A stretch of 59,283 bases of DNA from JAHEJX01 sp041605955 (GTDB lineage Bacteria > Actinomycetota > Acidimicrobiia > Spongiisociales > UBA5794), in NCBI GenBank assembly GCA_041605955.1, contig JBFIXI010000017.1, positions 1 to 59,283 of the forward strand. The letters run 5' to 3'. The notes beneath the pieces are model-generated. The model was not told the DNA's origin, did not search any database, and worked only from the letters and a program-made list of their open reading frames with translations. How positions within the stretch are numbered: the stretch's first letter is position 1; each line of letters begins with the position of its first letter. The position numbers and the translations under genes were made by a program. Of the stretch, positions 24,953-32,796 are shown in pieces.

Positions 24953-24958
24953 AGGTTC
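24953..24958 (+). promoter_or_regulatory. -10 box TAGGTT for the 8-oxoguanine deaminase-like gene (leaderless)
   Basis: TAGGTT ends five bases before the GTG at 24964. No Shine-Dalgarno is present, so the transcript probably starts at the initiation codon. Confidence 0.4.
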
Positions 24959-24963
24959 ACGAC

Positions 24964-26328
24964 GTGGGATCTCTGCTGGTCAAGAATGCCGCCGTAGTGG
25001 CCACGATGAATGATGCCGCGTCGGAGTTCGCCGACGGGGGCATCTATGCGGTCGACGGATTCATCGAGCAAGTCGGCCCGTCACGTGAGTTGCCGCAACA
25101 AGCGGACGAGGTCCTCGATCTCCGCGATCACGTGCTGCTTCCCGGTCTCATCAACACGCACCATCATCTCTACCAGACCATGACCCGCGCCATTCCCGGT
25201 GCTCAGGATGCCGGCCTCTTCGGATGGTTACGCACCCTCTACCCGATCTGGGCCCGACTCACCCCCGACCATGTGCGGTCCTCCACGAGAACGGGCTTGG
25301 CCGAGCTGGCTCTCAGCGGCTGTACCACCGTCGCCGACCATCTCTATCTGTTTCCCAACGGAGCCCGTCTCGACGATGAGATCGAGGCAGCGGCGGATAT
25401 CGGGCTGCGGCTCCACGCCTCGCGCGGATCGATGAGCCGCGGGGAGAGTGACGGCGGGCTGCCGCCCGACAGCGTCGTGGAAGCCGAGGATGCGATCCTC
25501 GAGGACACGGTGCGGCTGGCGGCGCAATACGATGATCCGACCCCCGGGTCGATGGTGCGTATCGTCGTGGCCCCCTGCTCTCCCTTCTCGGTGAGCCCCG
25601 AGCTGATGGCCGAATCGGCCACCATGGCGCGCCAATACGGGCTCCACCTCCACACCCACCTCGCGGAGACGGTCGACGAGGAGGACTATTGCCGCGACAT
25701 CTATGGGAAACGCCCGCTGGAGCTGGTAGCCGACTTGGGCTGGGCAGGAACCGACGTTTGGTTTGCCCATGCGATCTTCATCGACTCCGGCGAGGTGGCA
25801 TCGATGGCGTCCGCCGGGACCGGCGTGGCGCACTGTCCCACGTCGAACATGCGCTTGGCGTCGGGAATCGCTCCCGTGGCCGGCTACCTGGCCGCAGGGG
25901 TTCCGGTCGGGCTGGGGGTCGACGGCTCGGCCTCCAACGACGGAAACCACATGATCGGCGAGGCTCGCCAAGCGATGTTGCTGGCGCGGTTGGCTGCCTC
26001 CCCGAGCGTCTCGGAGGGGAGATTGCTGACCGCCCGCCAAGCGCTGCAAATGGCAACGGTGGGCGGCGCGGCGGTCCTCGGGCGCGCCGACGTCGGATCG
26101 CTGGAACCGGGGAAGGCAGCCGACTTCGTGGCGGTGTCGCTAGACCGCCTGGAGTACGCCGGGGCTCAAACCGATCCGGTGGCCGCGTTGCTGTTCGCCG
26201 CTCCGACGCGAGTCGATTACACCTACGTACACGGTCGCCCGGTGGTGGCCGGGCGTCAATTGGTCACCGCCGAGGAGCCATCTCTCGTTCGCGAACACAA
26301 TCGGCTGGCGAGATCGCTGTTCGGCTGA
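24964..26328 (+). CDS. 8-oxoguanine deaminase-like amidohydrolase
   Basis: This amidohydrolase of 454 residues has metal ligands HHH in LPGLINTHHHLYQTMTRAIP (near residue 63), His in HLHTHLAETVDEE, His in FAHAIFID, and Asp in LGVDGSASNDGNHM. The segment YQTMTRAIPGAQDAGLFGWL, with LYPIWARL nearby, is characteristic of the 8-oxoguanine/isoxanthopterin deaminase branch, so deamination of 8-oxoguanine to urate is the likely reaction. Related hydroxyatrazine or guanine deaminases are alternatives. It may act with the adenine deaminase at 3531 in catabolic base salvage. Confidence 0.82.
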   Translation: MGSLLVKNAAVVATMNDAASEFADGGIYAVDGFIEQVGPSRELPQQADEVLDLRDHVLLPGLINTHHHLYQTMTRAIPGAQDAGLFGWLRTLYPIWARLTPDHVRSSTRTGLAELALSGCTTVADHLYLFPNGARLDDEIEAAADIGLRLHASRGSMSRGESDGGLPPDSVVEAEDAILEDTVRLAAQYDDPTPGSMVRIVVAPCSPFSVSPELMAESATMARQYGLHLHTHLAETVDEEDYCRDIYGKRPLELVADLGWAGTDVWFAHAIFIDSGEVASMASAGTGVAHCPTSNMRLASGIAPVAGYLAAGVPVGLGVDGSASNDGNHMIGEARQAMLLARLAASPSVSEGRLLTARQALQMATVGGAAVLGRADVGSLEPGKAADFVAVSLDRLEYAGAQTDPVAALLFAAPTRVDYTYVHGRPVVAGRQLVTAEEPSLVREHNRLARSLFG

Positions 26329-26353
26329 CGCCCCTTGGGGGTAGGCCGCCCTT

Positions 26354-26382
26354 TTGGCGTGCCTCATCGGCTCGTCTACAAT
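26354..26382 (+). promoter_or_regulatory. Promoter of the rplM-rpsI operon
   Basis: TTGGCG (26354-26359) and TACAAT (26377-26382) are separated by exactly 17 bases, about 85 bases before rplM. Confidence 0.75.
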
Positions 26383-26392
26383 TCACGCTGCG

Positions 26393-26408
26393 CCCCGCTG
26401 CCGCGGGG
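26393..26408 (+). promoter_or_regulatory. Hairpin at the 5' end of the rplM leader
   Basis: CCCCGC (26393-26398), loop TGCC, GCGGGG (26403-26408) would form close to the predicted transcript start at about 26389. L13 leaders with autoregulatory function exist in other bacteria. A match to those families is not established here. Confidence 0.4.
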
Positions 26409-26467
26409 TATCCCTTTGCGTCCAACCCAGCAAGCTGCGGTGGTTGGCGGTGACCAGAGAGCGCTGA

Positions 26468-26929
26468 ATGAGGGCAAGACTCCAGAAGACATACACACCC
26501 AAACCGGCCGAGATCGAGCGAGCTTGGCACTTGGTGGATGCCACCGACCAGACTCTCGGGAGGTTGGCGTCGGACGTCGCCCAGATCCTCCGCGGCAAGC
26601 ACAAGCCCACCTACGCACCTCACGTCGACGGCGGTGACTTCGTCGTCATTGTCAATGCCGAAAAGGTGGCGGTGACGGGCAAGAAGGAAGAGCAGAAGCG
26701 CTACTTCAACCACTCGGGCTACCCGGGCGGGATTCGGGAGCTGTCGTTCAGCCAGATGCGCGAGAAGTATCCCGAGCGCATCATTCACTCTGCCGTGCGC
26801 GGCATGCTTCCCAAGAACAAGCTGGGCCGCAAGATGCTCACGAAGCTTCGGGTCTATGCCGGGCCCGACCATCCGCATGGCGCGCAGAATCCACAACCGC
26901 TCACGATCGGAAAGAAGGTAGAGGCCTGA
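26468..26929 (+). CDS. rplM: 50S ribosomal protein L13 (uL13)
   Basis: This protein of 153 residues has HLVDATDQTLGRLASDVAQILRGKHKPTYAPHVDGGDFVVI, KRYFNHSGYPGG and AVRGMLPKNKLGRKM, and is of normal length. It shares its last base with the rpsI ATG. Confidence 0.97.
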   Translation: MRARLQKTYTPKPAEIERAWHLVDATDQTLGRLASDVAQILRGKHKPTYAPHVDGGDFVVIVNAEKVAVTGKKEEQKRYFNHSGYPGGIRELSFSQMREKYPERIIHSAVRGMLPKNKLGRKMLTKLRVYAGPDHPHGAQNPQPLTIGKKVEA

Positions 26930-27321
26930 TGCCCAAACCGCTGGTGCAGGCGACCGGACGTCGCAAGAGCTCAGTCGCCCGGGTGCGGCTGTACGAGGGT
27001 TCCGGAGCCTTCAAGCTGAACGACCGGTCCCTCGAGTCATACTTCCCTCAACCGGCGTTGCGGATGCGGATCATGGAGCCGTTGAAGGCCGCCGAAGCCG
27101 AGGATCGTTACGACGTCCACGCCAAGCTCGAGGGAGGCGGCTTCACCGGCCAGAGCGACGCACTTCGCCTCGGCATCGCCCGAGCGCTGATCGAGCTCGA
27201 CCCCGAGCTTCGTCCCACCCTCAAGAAGGAAGGGTTGCTGACCCGCGACTCCCGCCGGGTCGAGCGCAAGAAGTACGGTTTGCGCAAAGCGCGCCGTGCT
27301 CCGCAGTTCACCAAGCGGTGA
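26929..27321 (+). CDS. rpsI: 30S ribosomal protein S9 (uS9)
   Basis: This protein of 130 residues has ATGRRKSSVARVRL, GGGFTGQSDALRLGIARALIELDPELRPTLKKEGLLTRDSR, and the C-terminal KKYGLRKARRAPQFTKR whose last residues touch P-site tRNA. glmM follows after 28 bases. Confidence 0.97.
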   Translation: MPKPLVQATGRRKSSVARVRLYEGSGAFKLNDRSLESYFPQPALRMRIMEPLKAAEAEDRYDVHAKLEGGGFTGQSDALRLGIARALIELDPELRPTLKKEGLLTRDSRRVERKKYGLRKARRAPQFTKR

Positions 27322-27349
27322 TCGACGGGCCCTGATCAGGGAGTGGCTC

Positions 27350-28684
27350 ATGACAGCGCGCAAGCTCTTCGGGACCGATGGGGTTCGCGGGGTCGCCAAC
27401 GTTGACCTGACACCCGAGATGGCCTTTGCCATGGCGGCTGCGGCCGGCGAGTCCGGGGATGGCCCAGTAGTGATCGGCCGCGATACCCGTCGTTCCGGGC
27501 CGATGCTGGCTGCGGCCCTGCAAGCCGGGTTCAATGCCGTTGGGGTCGACACCGTCGACCTGGGGATCGTTCCGGTGGGTGGGGTATCCCGTCTCACCCG
27601 GGACACGGGGTCGACCTTCGGCGTGATGGTCAGCGCCTCGCACAACCCTGCGGCCGATAACGGCATCAAGTTCTTCGGCCGCGACGGCTCGAAGCTCACC
27701 GACGAGCGGGAAGCCTCGATCGAGGAGCGTTACAACCAGGGGCCTCCCTGGGAGAGAGCCGAAGGCGCATTGGTAGGCATGCACTCCACGATGCCCGACG
27801 CTCTCGGTCGTTACGTCGATTACCTCATGGCAATGCGCCAATACTCGCTGCGGGGGATCGAGGTGGTGCTCGACTGCGCCAACGGCGCCGCCTTCCTTGC
27901 CGGCCCCCGCCTCTTCGAAGCCGCCGGCGCGGACGTGGACGTGATCCATGCGGATCCGGACGGAATGAACATCAACGAGGGCTGCGGAGCCACCGACGTC
28001 GCCAGTCTGGCCAAGCAAGCCGCCGGACGGGTCGGCCTTGCGTTCGACGGCGACGCTGATCGGCTCATCGCCATCGACGAGGACGGCGAGGTCGTCAACG
28101 GCGACGTGATTCTGGCAATCTTTGCCAACCACCTCAAACAGCGCAACAAGCTGAAGAAGGACCTGGTGGTGACCACGGTGATGGCCAACCTCGGCTTTCA
28201 CAAAGCAATGGGCGACATCGGCGTTACGGTCATCGAAACCGCGGTCGGCGACCGGTATGTGCTCGAAGAGATGCGCCGCTCCCGGGCCGTGCTGGGTGGC
28301 GAACAATCGGGCCACATCATCTTGGAGGATCGGGCCACCGGCGACGGGGTGCGCACTGCTCACCGGCTCGCCGAGGTGCTGGCGGCTACCGGACAGGAGC
28401 TGCGTCAGCTGAGGCAAATCATGACCGAGTATCCCCAGGTGCTGGTGAACGTGCCCGTACAGGACAAAGACCTGCTTCCCCAGGCGGGCGCAGTGTGGAC
28501 CGGCGTACGCAAAGCCGAAGAGGAACTCGGCACCCGAGGCCGCATCCTGGTCCGGGCATCGGGGACCGAGCCGATCGTACGCGTCATGGCGGAGGCGGAG
28601 ACGCAGGCCATGGCGGAAGATGTCGTCGGCGACGTGGTCAATCTGGTGAAAGCTACGCTGGGGGGACCGACCGGTAGGCGCTAG
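27350..28684 (+). CDS. glmM: Phosphoglucosamine mutase
   Basis: This protein of 444 residues interconverts glucosamine-6-P and glucosamine-1-P for peptidoglycan precursor synthesis. It has KLFGTDGVRGVAN at the start, the phosphoserine loop SASHNPAADNGIKFF near residue 100, the metal loop DGDADRLIAID near 240, and the C-terminal RASGTEPIVRVMAEA. It starts at ATG 27350 behind AGGGAG; the frame upstream lies in rpsI. glmS, the preceding pathway step, is the next gene. Confidence 0.95.
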   Translation: MTARKLFGTDGVRGVANVDLTPEMAFAMAAAAGESGDGPVVIGRDTRRSGPMLAAALQAGFNAVGVDTVDLGIVPVGGVSRLTRDTGSTFGVMVSASHNPAADNGIKFFGRDGSKLTDEREASIEERYNQGPPWERAEGALVGMHSTMPDALGRYVDYLMAMRQYSLRGIEVVLDCANGAAFLAGPRLFEAAGADVDVIHADPDGMNINEGCGATDVASLAKQAAGRVGLAFDGDADRLIAIDEDGEVVNGDVILAIFANHLKQRNKLKKDLVVTTVMANLGFHKAMGDIGVTVIETAVGDRYVLEEMRRSRAVLGGEQSGHIILEDRATGDGVRTAHRLAEVLAATGQELRQLRQIMTEYPQVLVNVPVQDKDLLPQAGAVWTGVRKAEEELGTRGRILVRASGTEPIVRVMAEAETQAMAEDVVGDVVNLVKATLGGPTGRR

Positions 28685-28732
28685 TCACGCCGGGAGCGGA
28701 CAATTAGTGACCGCGCCAACCCTGGCTTCGGT

Positions 28733-28738
28733 TACCCT
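28733..28738 (+). promoter_or_regulatory. Possible -10 box of the glmS transcript
   Basis: TACCCT lies about 35 bases before the ribozyme cleavage site, in the right place for a glmS promoter. No good -35 accompanies it. Confidence 0.3.
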
Positions 28739-28769
28739 GGGGGGACAACTGAACACTGCGATCGGTAAC

Positions 28770-28936
28770 CCGAAGCACCAGCCCTCACTGCGACCGCCCA
28801 TGCAGGCGTCGGGTGAGGTGACGAGGAAGAGGGAGAATCGAGCCGTCGGTGGGTGCCCTCTCGGCTGTCTACAGCCGTCACGGGTTGTGTTAAAACCCGG
28901 AAGCGATTCTGGGGCCAAAGCCAACCCGACGTAGAG
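28770..28936 (+). ncRNA. glmS ribozyme (GlcN6P-sensing self-cleaving riboswitch)
   Basis: The expected core is in order. The cleavage site is A28774/G28775, with GCACC downstream. P2 pairs CCTCAC (28783-28788) with GTGAGG (28813-28818). The conserved GACGAGG follows (28820-28826), then AGAGGG (28828-28833) pairing with CCCTCT (28856-28861), enclosing ATCGA (28837-28841) and TCGGTGGGTG (28846-28855). A CGGCTG/CAGCCG hairpin (28862-28877) and a CGGGTT/AACCCG hairpin (28881-28899) follow. The usual CGCC/GGCG active-site pairing appears as CACC/GGTG, a compensated change. The element sits directly before glmS, whose product makes GlcN6P, so high GlcN6P would trigger cleavage and mRNA loss. Confidence 0.87.
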
Positions 28937-28940
28937 CGAG

Positions 28941-28957
28941 TCTCGCACTGCGCGAGA
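28941..28957 (+). promoter_or_regulatory. Hairpin between glmS ribozyme and glmS ribosome-binding site
   Basis: TCTCGC (28941-28946) and GCGAGA (28952-28957) form a 6-bp stem with a 5-base loop. It follows the ribozyme core and may be a peripheral helix or a spacer isolating the GAGGAGG at 28984-28990. Confidence 0.35.
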
Positions 28958-28998
28958 GCCGCCAACCTCCGATCGCCCTAGCTGAGGAGGTTTCGCGC

Positions 28999-30822
28999 GT
29001 GTGCGGAATCATGGGCTACGTGGGCCCCAATCAGGCCGCGCCCGTCCTGCTGGACGGTTTGCGCCGACTCGAGTATCGCGGCTACGACTCGGCCGGCATC
29101 GCCGTGTTGGACTCGGCCATCGAGGTGCGCAAAGCCGAAGGGAAGGTCGATCGGCTCTTTGCGCTGGAGGCGGCGTCGCCGCTGACGGGCAGTGTCGGGA
29201 TCGGCCATACCCGGTGGGCGACCCACGGCGCGCCCAGCGACTTGAACGCCCACCCCCACAGTGACCCGAGCGGCGCCTTCGTGGTGGTTCACAACGGCAT
29301 CATCGAGAACTTCTACGACCTGCGCGAGCGCCTCATCGCGGAGGGCCACGAGTTCACATCCGAGACGGACACCGAGATCCTGGCGCATCTGATCGCACGC
29401 GCCTACGACGGCGATCTGGCAGGCGCAGTGCGGAGCGCCGTCGCCCAAGCCGAAGGTGCATACGCGCTCGTCGTGTTGTCCATCCACGAGCCGGACAAGA
29501 TCGTGGCCGTCAGGCGCATCAGCCCGTTGGTCGTCGGGTTGGGCGATGGCGAGACATTTCTCGCCTCGGACATTCCTGCCGTGCTCCACCGCACCCGCCA
29601 TTTCTTGATCGTCGAAGACGGGGAGATGGTCATCGTGGATCGGTCCGGAGCATCGATCGAGACCATCGAAGGAGTCACGGTTGAACGCGAGCCGCTTTAC
29701 GTCGATTGGGACGCGGAGATGGCCGAAAAGGGCGGGTATGACCACTTCATGCTCAAGGAGATTCACGAGCAACCGGCCGTGGTGACCGAGACGCTGGCGG
29801 GGCGGCTGGAGCCGGACGGCAGCGCTTGGCTCGATCACGTCGGGTTCGGCGACGACTTCGCCCGCCACTTGAATCGCATCTGGATCACTGCTTGCGGCAC
29901 CGCCTACAACGCCGGCATGGTGGGTGCCGAGATCTTCCGACGCTTGCTGCGGATGCCCACGTCGGTGGAGTACGCCCACGAGATGCGCTATGCCGACCCC
30001 CTCGTCAGCGAGGGCGATCTGGTGATCGCTATCAGCCAGTCAGGAGAGACGGCCGATACGTTGGCGGCGGCCCGCCTCGCGAAGGAGCGTGGCGCCCGGC
30101 TGCTGGCGCTCACCAACGTGGTGGGATCCACCCTGGCCAGGCAAGCCGACGACATCCTTTACACCCGGGCCGGGCCGGAGATCGCGGTGGCCTCGACCAA
30201 GGCCTACATGGCCATGCTGATCGGCCAGTATCTGCTGGCGCTGCGTATCGGGGCGGCGCGCGGGCTGGCCGATCCGGACCTAGCCGAGCGGGTGATCCAT
30301 GGACTGCATGCGCTGCCCGCAGATCTCGAGCGACTCCTGCACGCCGATGGTGACGTGGTCGAGGCCGCCAAACGTTTGGCCGGCGCCGAAGACGTCTACT
30401 TCATCGGTCGCGGCCTCGACTTCGCGGTTGCGGTCGAAGGATCGCTCAAGCTCAAGGAGATCTCCTATCTCCACTCGGAGGCGATGCCCGCCGGAGAGCT
30501 GAAACACGGCACGTTGGCGCTCGTGACCGAGGGCGTCCCCGTCGTGGTCGTGATAACCCAGGAGGCGCTCTACGACAAGACGGTTTCGGCGATCCAAGAG
30601 GTCAAGGCGCGCGGGGGAGAGGTGATTGCAGTGGCCTACGAGGACGACCCCAACATCAGCCGGTTTGCCGATGTGGTGCTGCGCGTGCCGCGCACCGATG
30701 ACCTGCTCGGGCCGGTCAATGCCGTTGTTCCGCTCCAGTTGTTGGCGTACCACGTTGCCAAGATCCGGGGCAACGACATCGATCAGCCGCGCAACCTGGC
30801 GAAGAGCGTCACGGTCGAATAG
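28999..30822 (+). CDS. glmS: Glutamine-fructose-6-phosphate aminotransferase (isomerizing)
   Basis: This enzyme of 607 residues makes glucosamine-6-P from fructose-6-P and glutamine. The glutaminase domain opens with the nucleophile CGIMGYVG just after the initiator, followed by RRLEYRGYDSAGIAV, GIGHTRWATHGAPS and HNGIIENF. Two SIS domains follow (ITACGTAYNAGMVGAEIF, ISQSGETADTLAA, GRGLDFAVAVEGSLKLKEISYLHSEAMPAGELKHG) and the C-terminal PRNLAKSVTVE. It starts at GTG 28999 behind GAGGAGG. The gene is under the ribozyme at 28770-28936. Confidence 0.96.
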   Translation: MCGIMGYVGPNQAAPVLLDGLRRLEYRGYDSAGIAVLDSAIEVRKAEGKVDRLFALEAASPLTGSVGIGHTRWATHGAPSDLNAHPHSDPSGAFVVVHNGIIENFYDLRERLIAEGHEFTSETDTEILAHLIARAYDGDLAGAVRSAVAQAEGAYALVVLSIHEPDKIVAVRRISPLVVGLGDGETFLASDIPAVLHRTRHFLIVEDGEMVIVDRSGASIETIEGVTVEREPLYVDWDAEMAEKGGYDHFMLKEIHEQPAVVTETLAGRLEPDGSAWLDHVGFGDDFARHLNRIWITACGTAYNAGMVGAEIFRRLLRMPTSVEYAHEMRYADPLVSEGDLVIAISQSGETADTLAAARLAKERGARLLALTNVVGSTLARQADDILYTRAGPEIAVASTKAYMAMLIGQYLLALRIGAARGLADPDLAERVIHGLHALPADLERLLHADGDVVEAAKRLAGAEDVYFIGRGLDFAVAVEGSLKLKEISYLHSEAMPAGELKHGTLALVTEGVPVVVVITQEALYDKTVSAIQEVKARGGEVIAVAYEDDPNISRFADVVLRVPRTDDLLGPVNAVVPLQLLAYHVAKIRGNDIDQPRNLAKSVTVE

Positions 30823-30851
30823 CGGTTCGCCACAAGCGGACTGCACGCGTG

Positions 30852-30881
30852 TTGTGGTTCGTCCCGACGAGCCTGTACTTT
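30852..30881 (+). promoter_or_regulatory. Leaderless promoter for acpS
   Basis: TTGTGG (30852-30857) and TACTTT (30876-30881) are 18 bases apart. The -10 ends six bases before the ATG at 30888, so transcription would begin at the start codon. No Shine-Dalgarno precedes it. Confidence 0.5.
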
Positions 30882-30887
30882 TGGCTC

Positions 30888-31259
30888 ATGGACATCGTGG
30901 GCATGGGGGTCGATCTCGCCGAGATCGACCGGGTGCGGCACCTGCTGCACAAGTACGGCGAGAGCTTCAAGCGACGCTGCTTCACGGAGCATGAGTGGGA
31001 GTACGCCCACCGCTACGCCGATCCCTCGGGGAGGCTGGCGGCTCGCTTCGCCGGCAAGGAAGCCGTGATGAAGAGCCTCGGAATGGGCTGGCGCCGACTG
31101 CGGTGGCGGGACATCGAGGTGACCGGCGGCGGGGCTCCGCGGGTCAATCTGGCCGGCACGGCGCTGGCTCGGGCCGAAGCGCTCGGGGTCACCCGGGTGC
31201 TGATCACCATCACCCACACCAATAACTCAGCATTGGTCATGGCCCTGTCGACGAGATGA
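30888..31259 (+). CDS. acpS: Holo-[acyl-carrier-protein] synthase
   Basis: This protein of 123 residues transfers phosphopantetheine from CoA to acyl carrier protein. It shows IVGMGVDLAEIDRV (metal-binding Asp), RFAGKEAVMKSLGMGW and a C-terminal ITHTNNSALVMAL. The ATG at 30888 is preferred over 30849 because it begins at the conserved MDIVGMGVDL. Confidence 0.92.
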   Translation: MDIVGMGVDLAEIDRVRHLLHKYGESFKRRCFTEHEWEYAHRYADPSGRLAARFAGKEAVMKSLGMGWRRLRWRDIEVTGGGAPRVNLAGTALARAEALGVTRVLITITHTNNSALVMALSTR

Positions 31260-31274
31260 GCCGGCCGCGCCGGC

Positions 31275-31317
31275 CCCAGTGCTAGATAGCCCGCGGCGAA
31301 ATGGCCCAGTGCTAGAT
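31275..31317 (+). repeat. 13-bp direct repeat in the acpS-nnr gap
   Basis: CCCAGTGCTAGAT occurs at 31275-31287 and 31305-31317, exactly 30 bp apart. The spacing (about three helical turns) would suit a protein binding twice on one DNA face, but no binding family is recognised. Confidence 0.5.
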
Positions 31318-31370
31318 GCGGGGGACGGCCGGCGCAAGCCACTGTCCGCTGCTGTGCTCCCCACTTCAGC

Positions 31371-31376
31371 TACTTT
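31371..31376 (+). promoter_or_regulatory. -10 box TACTTT for nnr (leaderless)
   Basis: TACTTT ends seven bases before the GTG at 31384, with no Shine-Dalgarno between. The open frame upstream of that GTG contains the 13-bp repeats and is probably noncoding. Confidence 0.4.
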
Positions 31377-31383
31377 CAGGCCG

Positions 31384-32796
31384 GTGAAAACCGTGGTGAG
31401 CGCCGCCCAGGCCAAGCAGCAGGACACCGCCTTTGAGGGCGACCTCTATGCGGTGATGGAGCGGGCCGGGTTCGCGGTAGCCAATCGGGCGGCGGCCTGG
31501 GGCGCCGGCTACGGAACCCGTGTTGCCGTCTTGGCAGGCGCCGGCAACAACGGTGGCGACGGGTATTGCGCGGCGCGCTACCTGAGCCGACGGGGCGCGG
31601 CGGTAAAGGTATATGCGTTGGCGGCACCCACCACCGCGGAGGCTGAGGCGGCGGAGCGAGCGTGGCGGGCGGCCGGCGGCGCGGTGGCGCCGATCGGATC
31701 CCCCGCGCCGGCCGACCTGATCATCGATGCCGTGTTCGGCGTCGGCTTCCACGGGGAGCTGCCTCCCGCAGTGGGGGCATGGTCCGCTCATGTCGCTCCG
31801 AAACTGGCGGTTGACGTCCCGTCGGGGCTCGACGGCACCACAGGCGTGGCGGCCGCCGGCACTATGGCTGCGGTCAGCACAGTGGCCCTGAGCAACTACA
31901 AGACGGGGCACTTCCTTGCAGACGGCCCAGAATTGTGCGGGGAGCTGGCTTTGGCTGATCTAGGCCTTCCCGAAGCCGAGCCCAGCCTGCTGCTCTGTGA
32001 GGAAGCGGATGCGCCCCGCCCGGCCCGGCCGCGATCCGCCCACAAGTGGTCTGTCGGGTCGGTTGCGGTCATCGGCGGTTCGGAAGGTATGGCCGGCGCC
32101 GCCATCCTGGCGGCGACGGCGGCGTTGCGGTTCGGAGCCGGCGCGGTGGCCGCGTTCGTGCCGCGGTCGTTGGCCGCCGAGTTGGACGCGGCGCATCCGG
32201 AGATCATGACCCACGGCATCGGCTCGGGGGCGACGTTTCACGGTGTTGATCCGCGCGAGATCGCGGCAGCGGCCGCGCGGTTCGATGTGCTCATCGTTGG
32301 TCCCGGGCTCGGTCGCGACGTTGGAGAGTGCGTCGCCGGATTGCTGGCGGCGACTGAGCAGCCGATCGTGCTCGATGCCGATGGCCTCAATGCCATCTCG
32401 GTCGACGACCTGGCCGCTCGACCGGCAGGGACCGTCCTCACGCCACACGCCGGGGAGTTTCGCAGGTTGACGGGCTTGACGGCCGGCTTCGCCGCCGCGG
32501 CCGACACCGCCCGGACCACGGGAGCCACGGTTCTGCTGAAGGGGCCGGCAACGATCGTGGCCTCCGGCGAGGAGACGCCGTGGCTCGTCACCTCAGGGGG
32601 CAAGGAGCTGGCGACTGTCGGCACCGGCGATGTGCTGGCGGGGATGATCGCCGCCCTCTGGGCCCGCGGCCTCGATGGCCCGACCGCAGCTCGCTCGGCG
32701 GCCTATTGGCATGGCGAAGCCGGTGCCGCCTTGGCGGCAACGAGTACCGTGACGGCCGCCGGTTTGGCAGATGCCGTGCGGAGGTTCGCCTTTTGA
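31384..32796 (+). CDS. nnr: Bifunctional NAD(P)HX epimerase / ADP-dependent dehydratase
   Basis: This fusion protein of 470 residues repairs hydrated NAD(P)H. The N-terminal epimerase domain shows VLAGAGNNGGDGYCAARYL and VDVPSGLDG. The C-terminal dehydratase domain shows VAVIGGSEGMAGAAILA, LIVGPGLGRD, LDADGLNAI, LTPHAGEFRRLTG and GTGDVLAGMIAALWARG. The GTG at 31384 is preferred over ATG 31279 because the domain starts there and a -10 box lies just upstream. It overlaps alr by TTGA. Confidence 0.92.
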   Translation: MKTVVSAAQAKQQDTAFEGDLYAVMERAGFAVANRAAAWGAGYGTRVAVLAGAGNNGGDGYCAARYLSRRGAAVKVYALAAPTTAEAEAAERAWRAAGGAVAPIGSPAPADLIIDAVFGVGFHGELPPAVGAWSAHVAPKLAVDVPSGLDGTTGVAAAGTMAAVSTVALSNYKTGHFLADGPELCGELALADLGLPEAEPSLLLCEEADAPRPARPRSAHKWSVGSVAVIGGSEGMAGAAILAATAALRFGAGAVAAFVPRSLAAELDAAHPEIMTHGIGSGATFHGVDPREIAAAAARFDVLIVGPGLGRDVGECVAGLLAATEQPIVLDADGLNAISVDDLAARPAGTVLTPHAGEFRRLTGLTAGFAAAADTARTTGATVLLKGPATIVASGEETPWLVTSGGKELATVGTGDVLAGMIAALWARGLDGPTAARSAAYWHGEAGAALAATSTVTAAGLADAVRRFAF

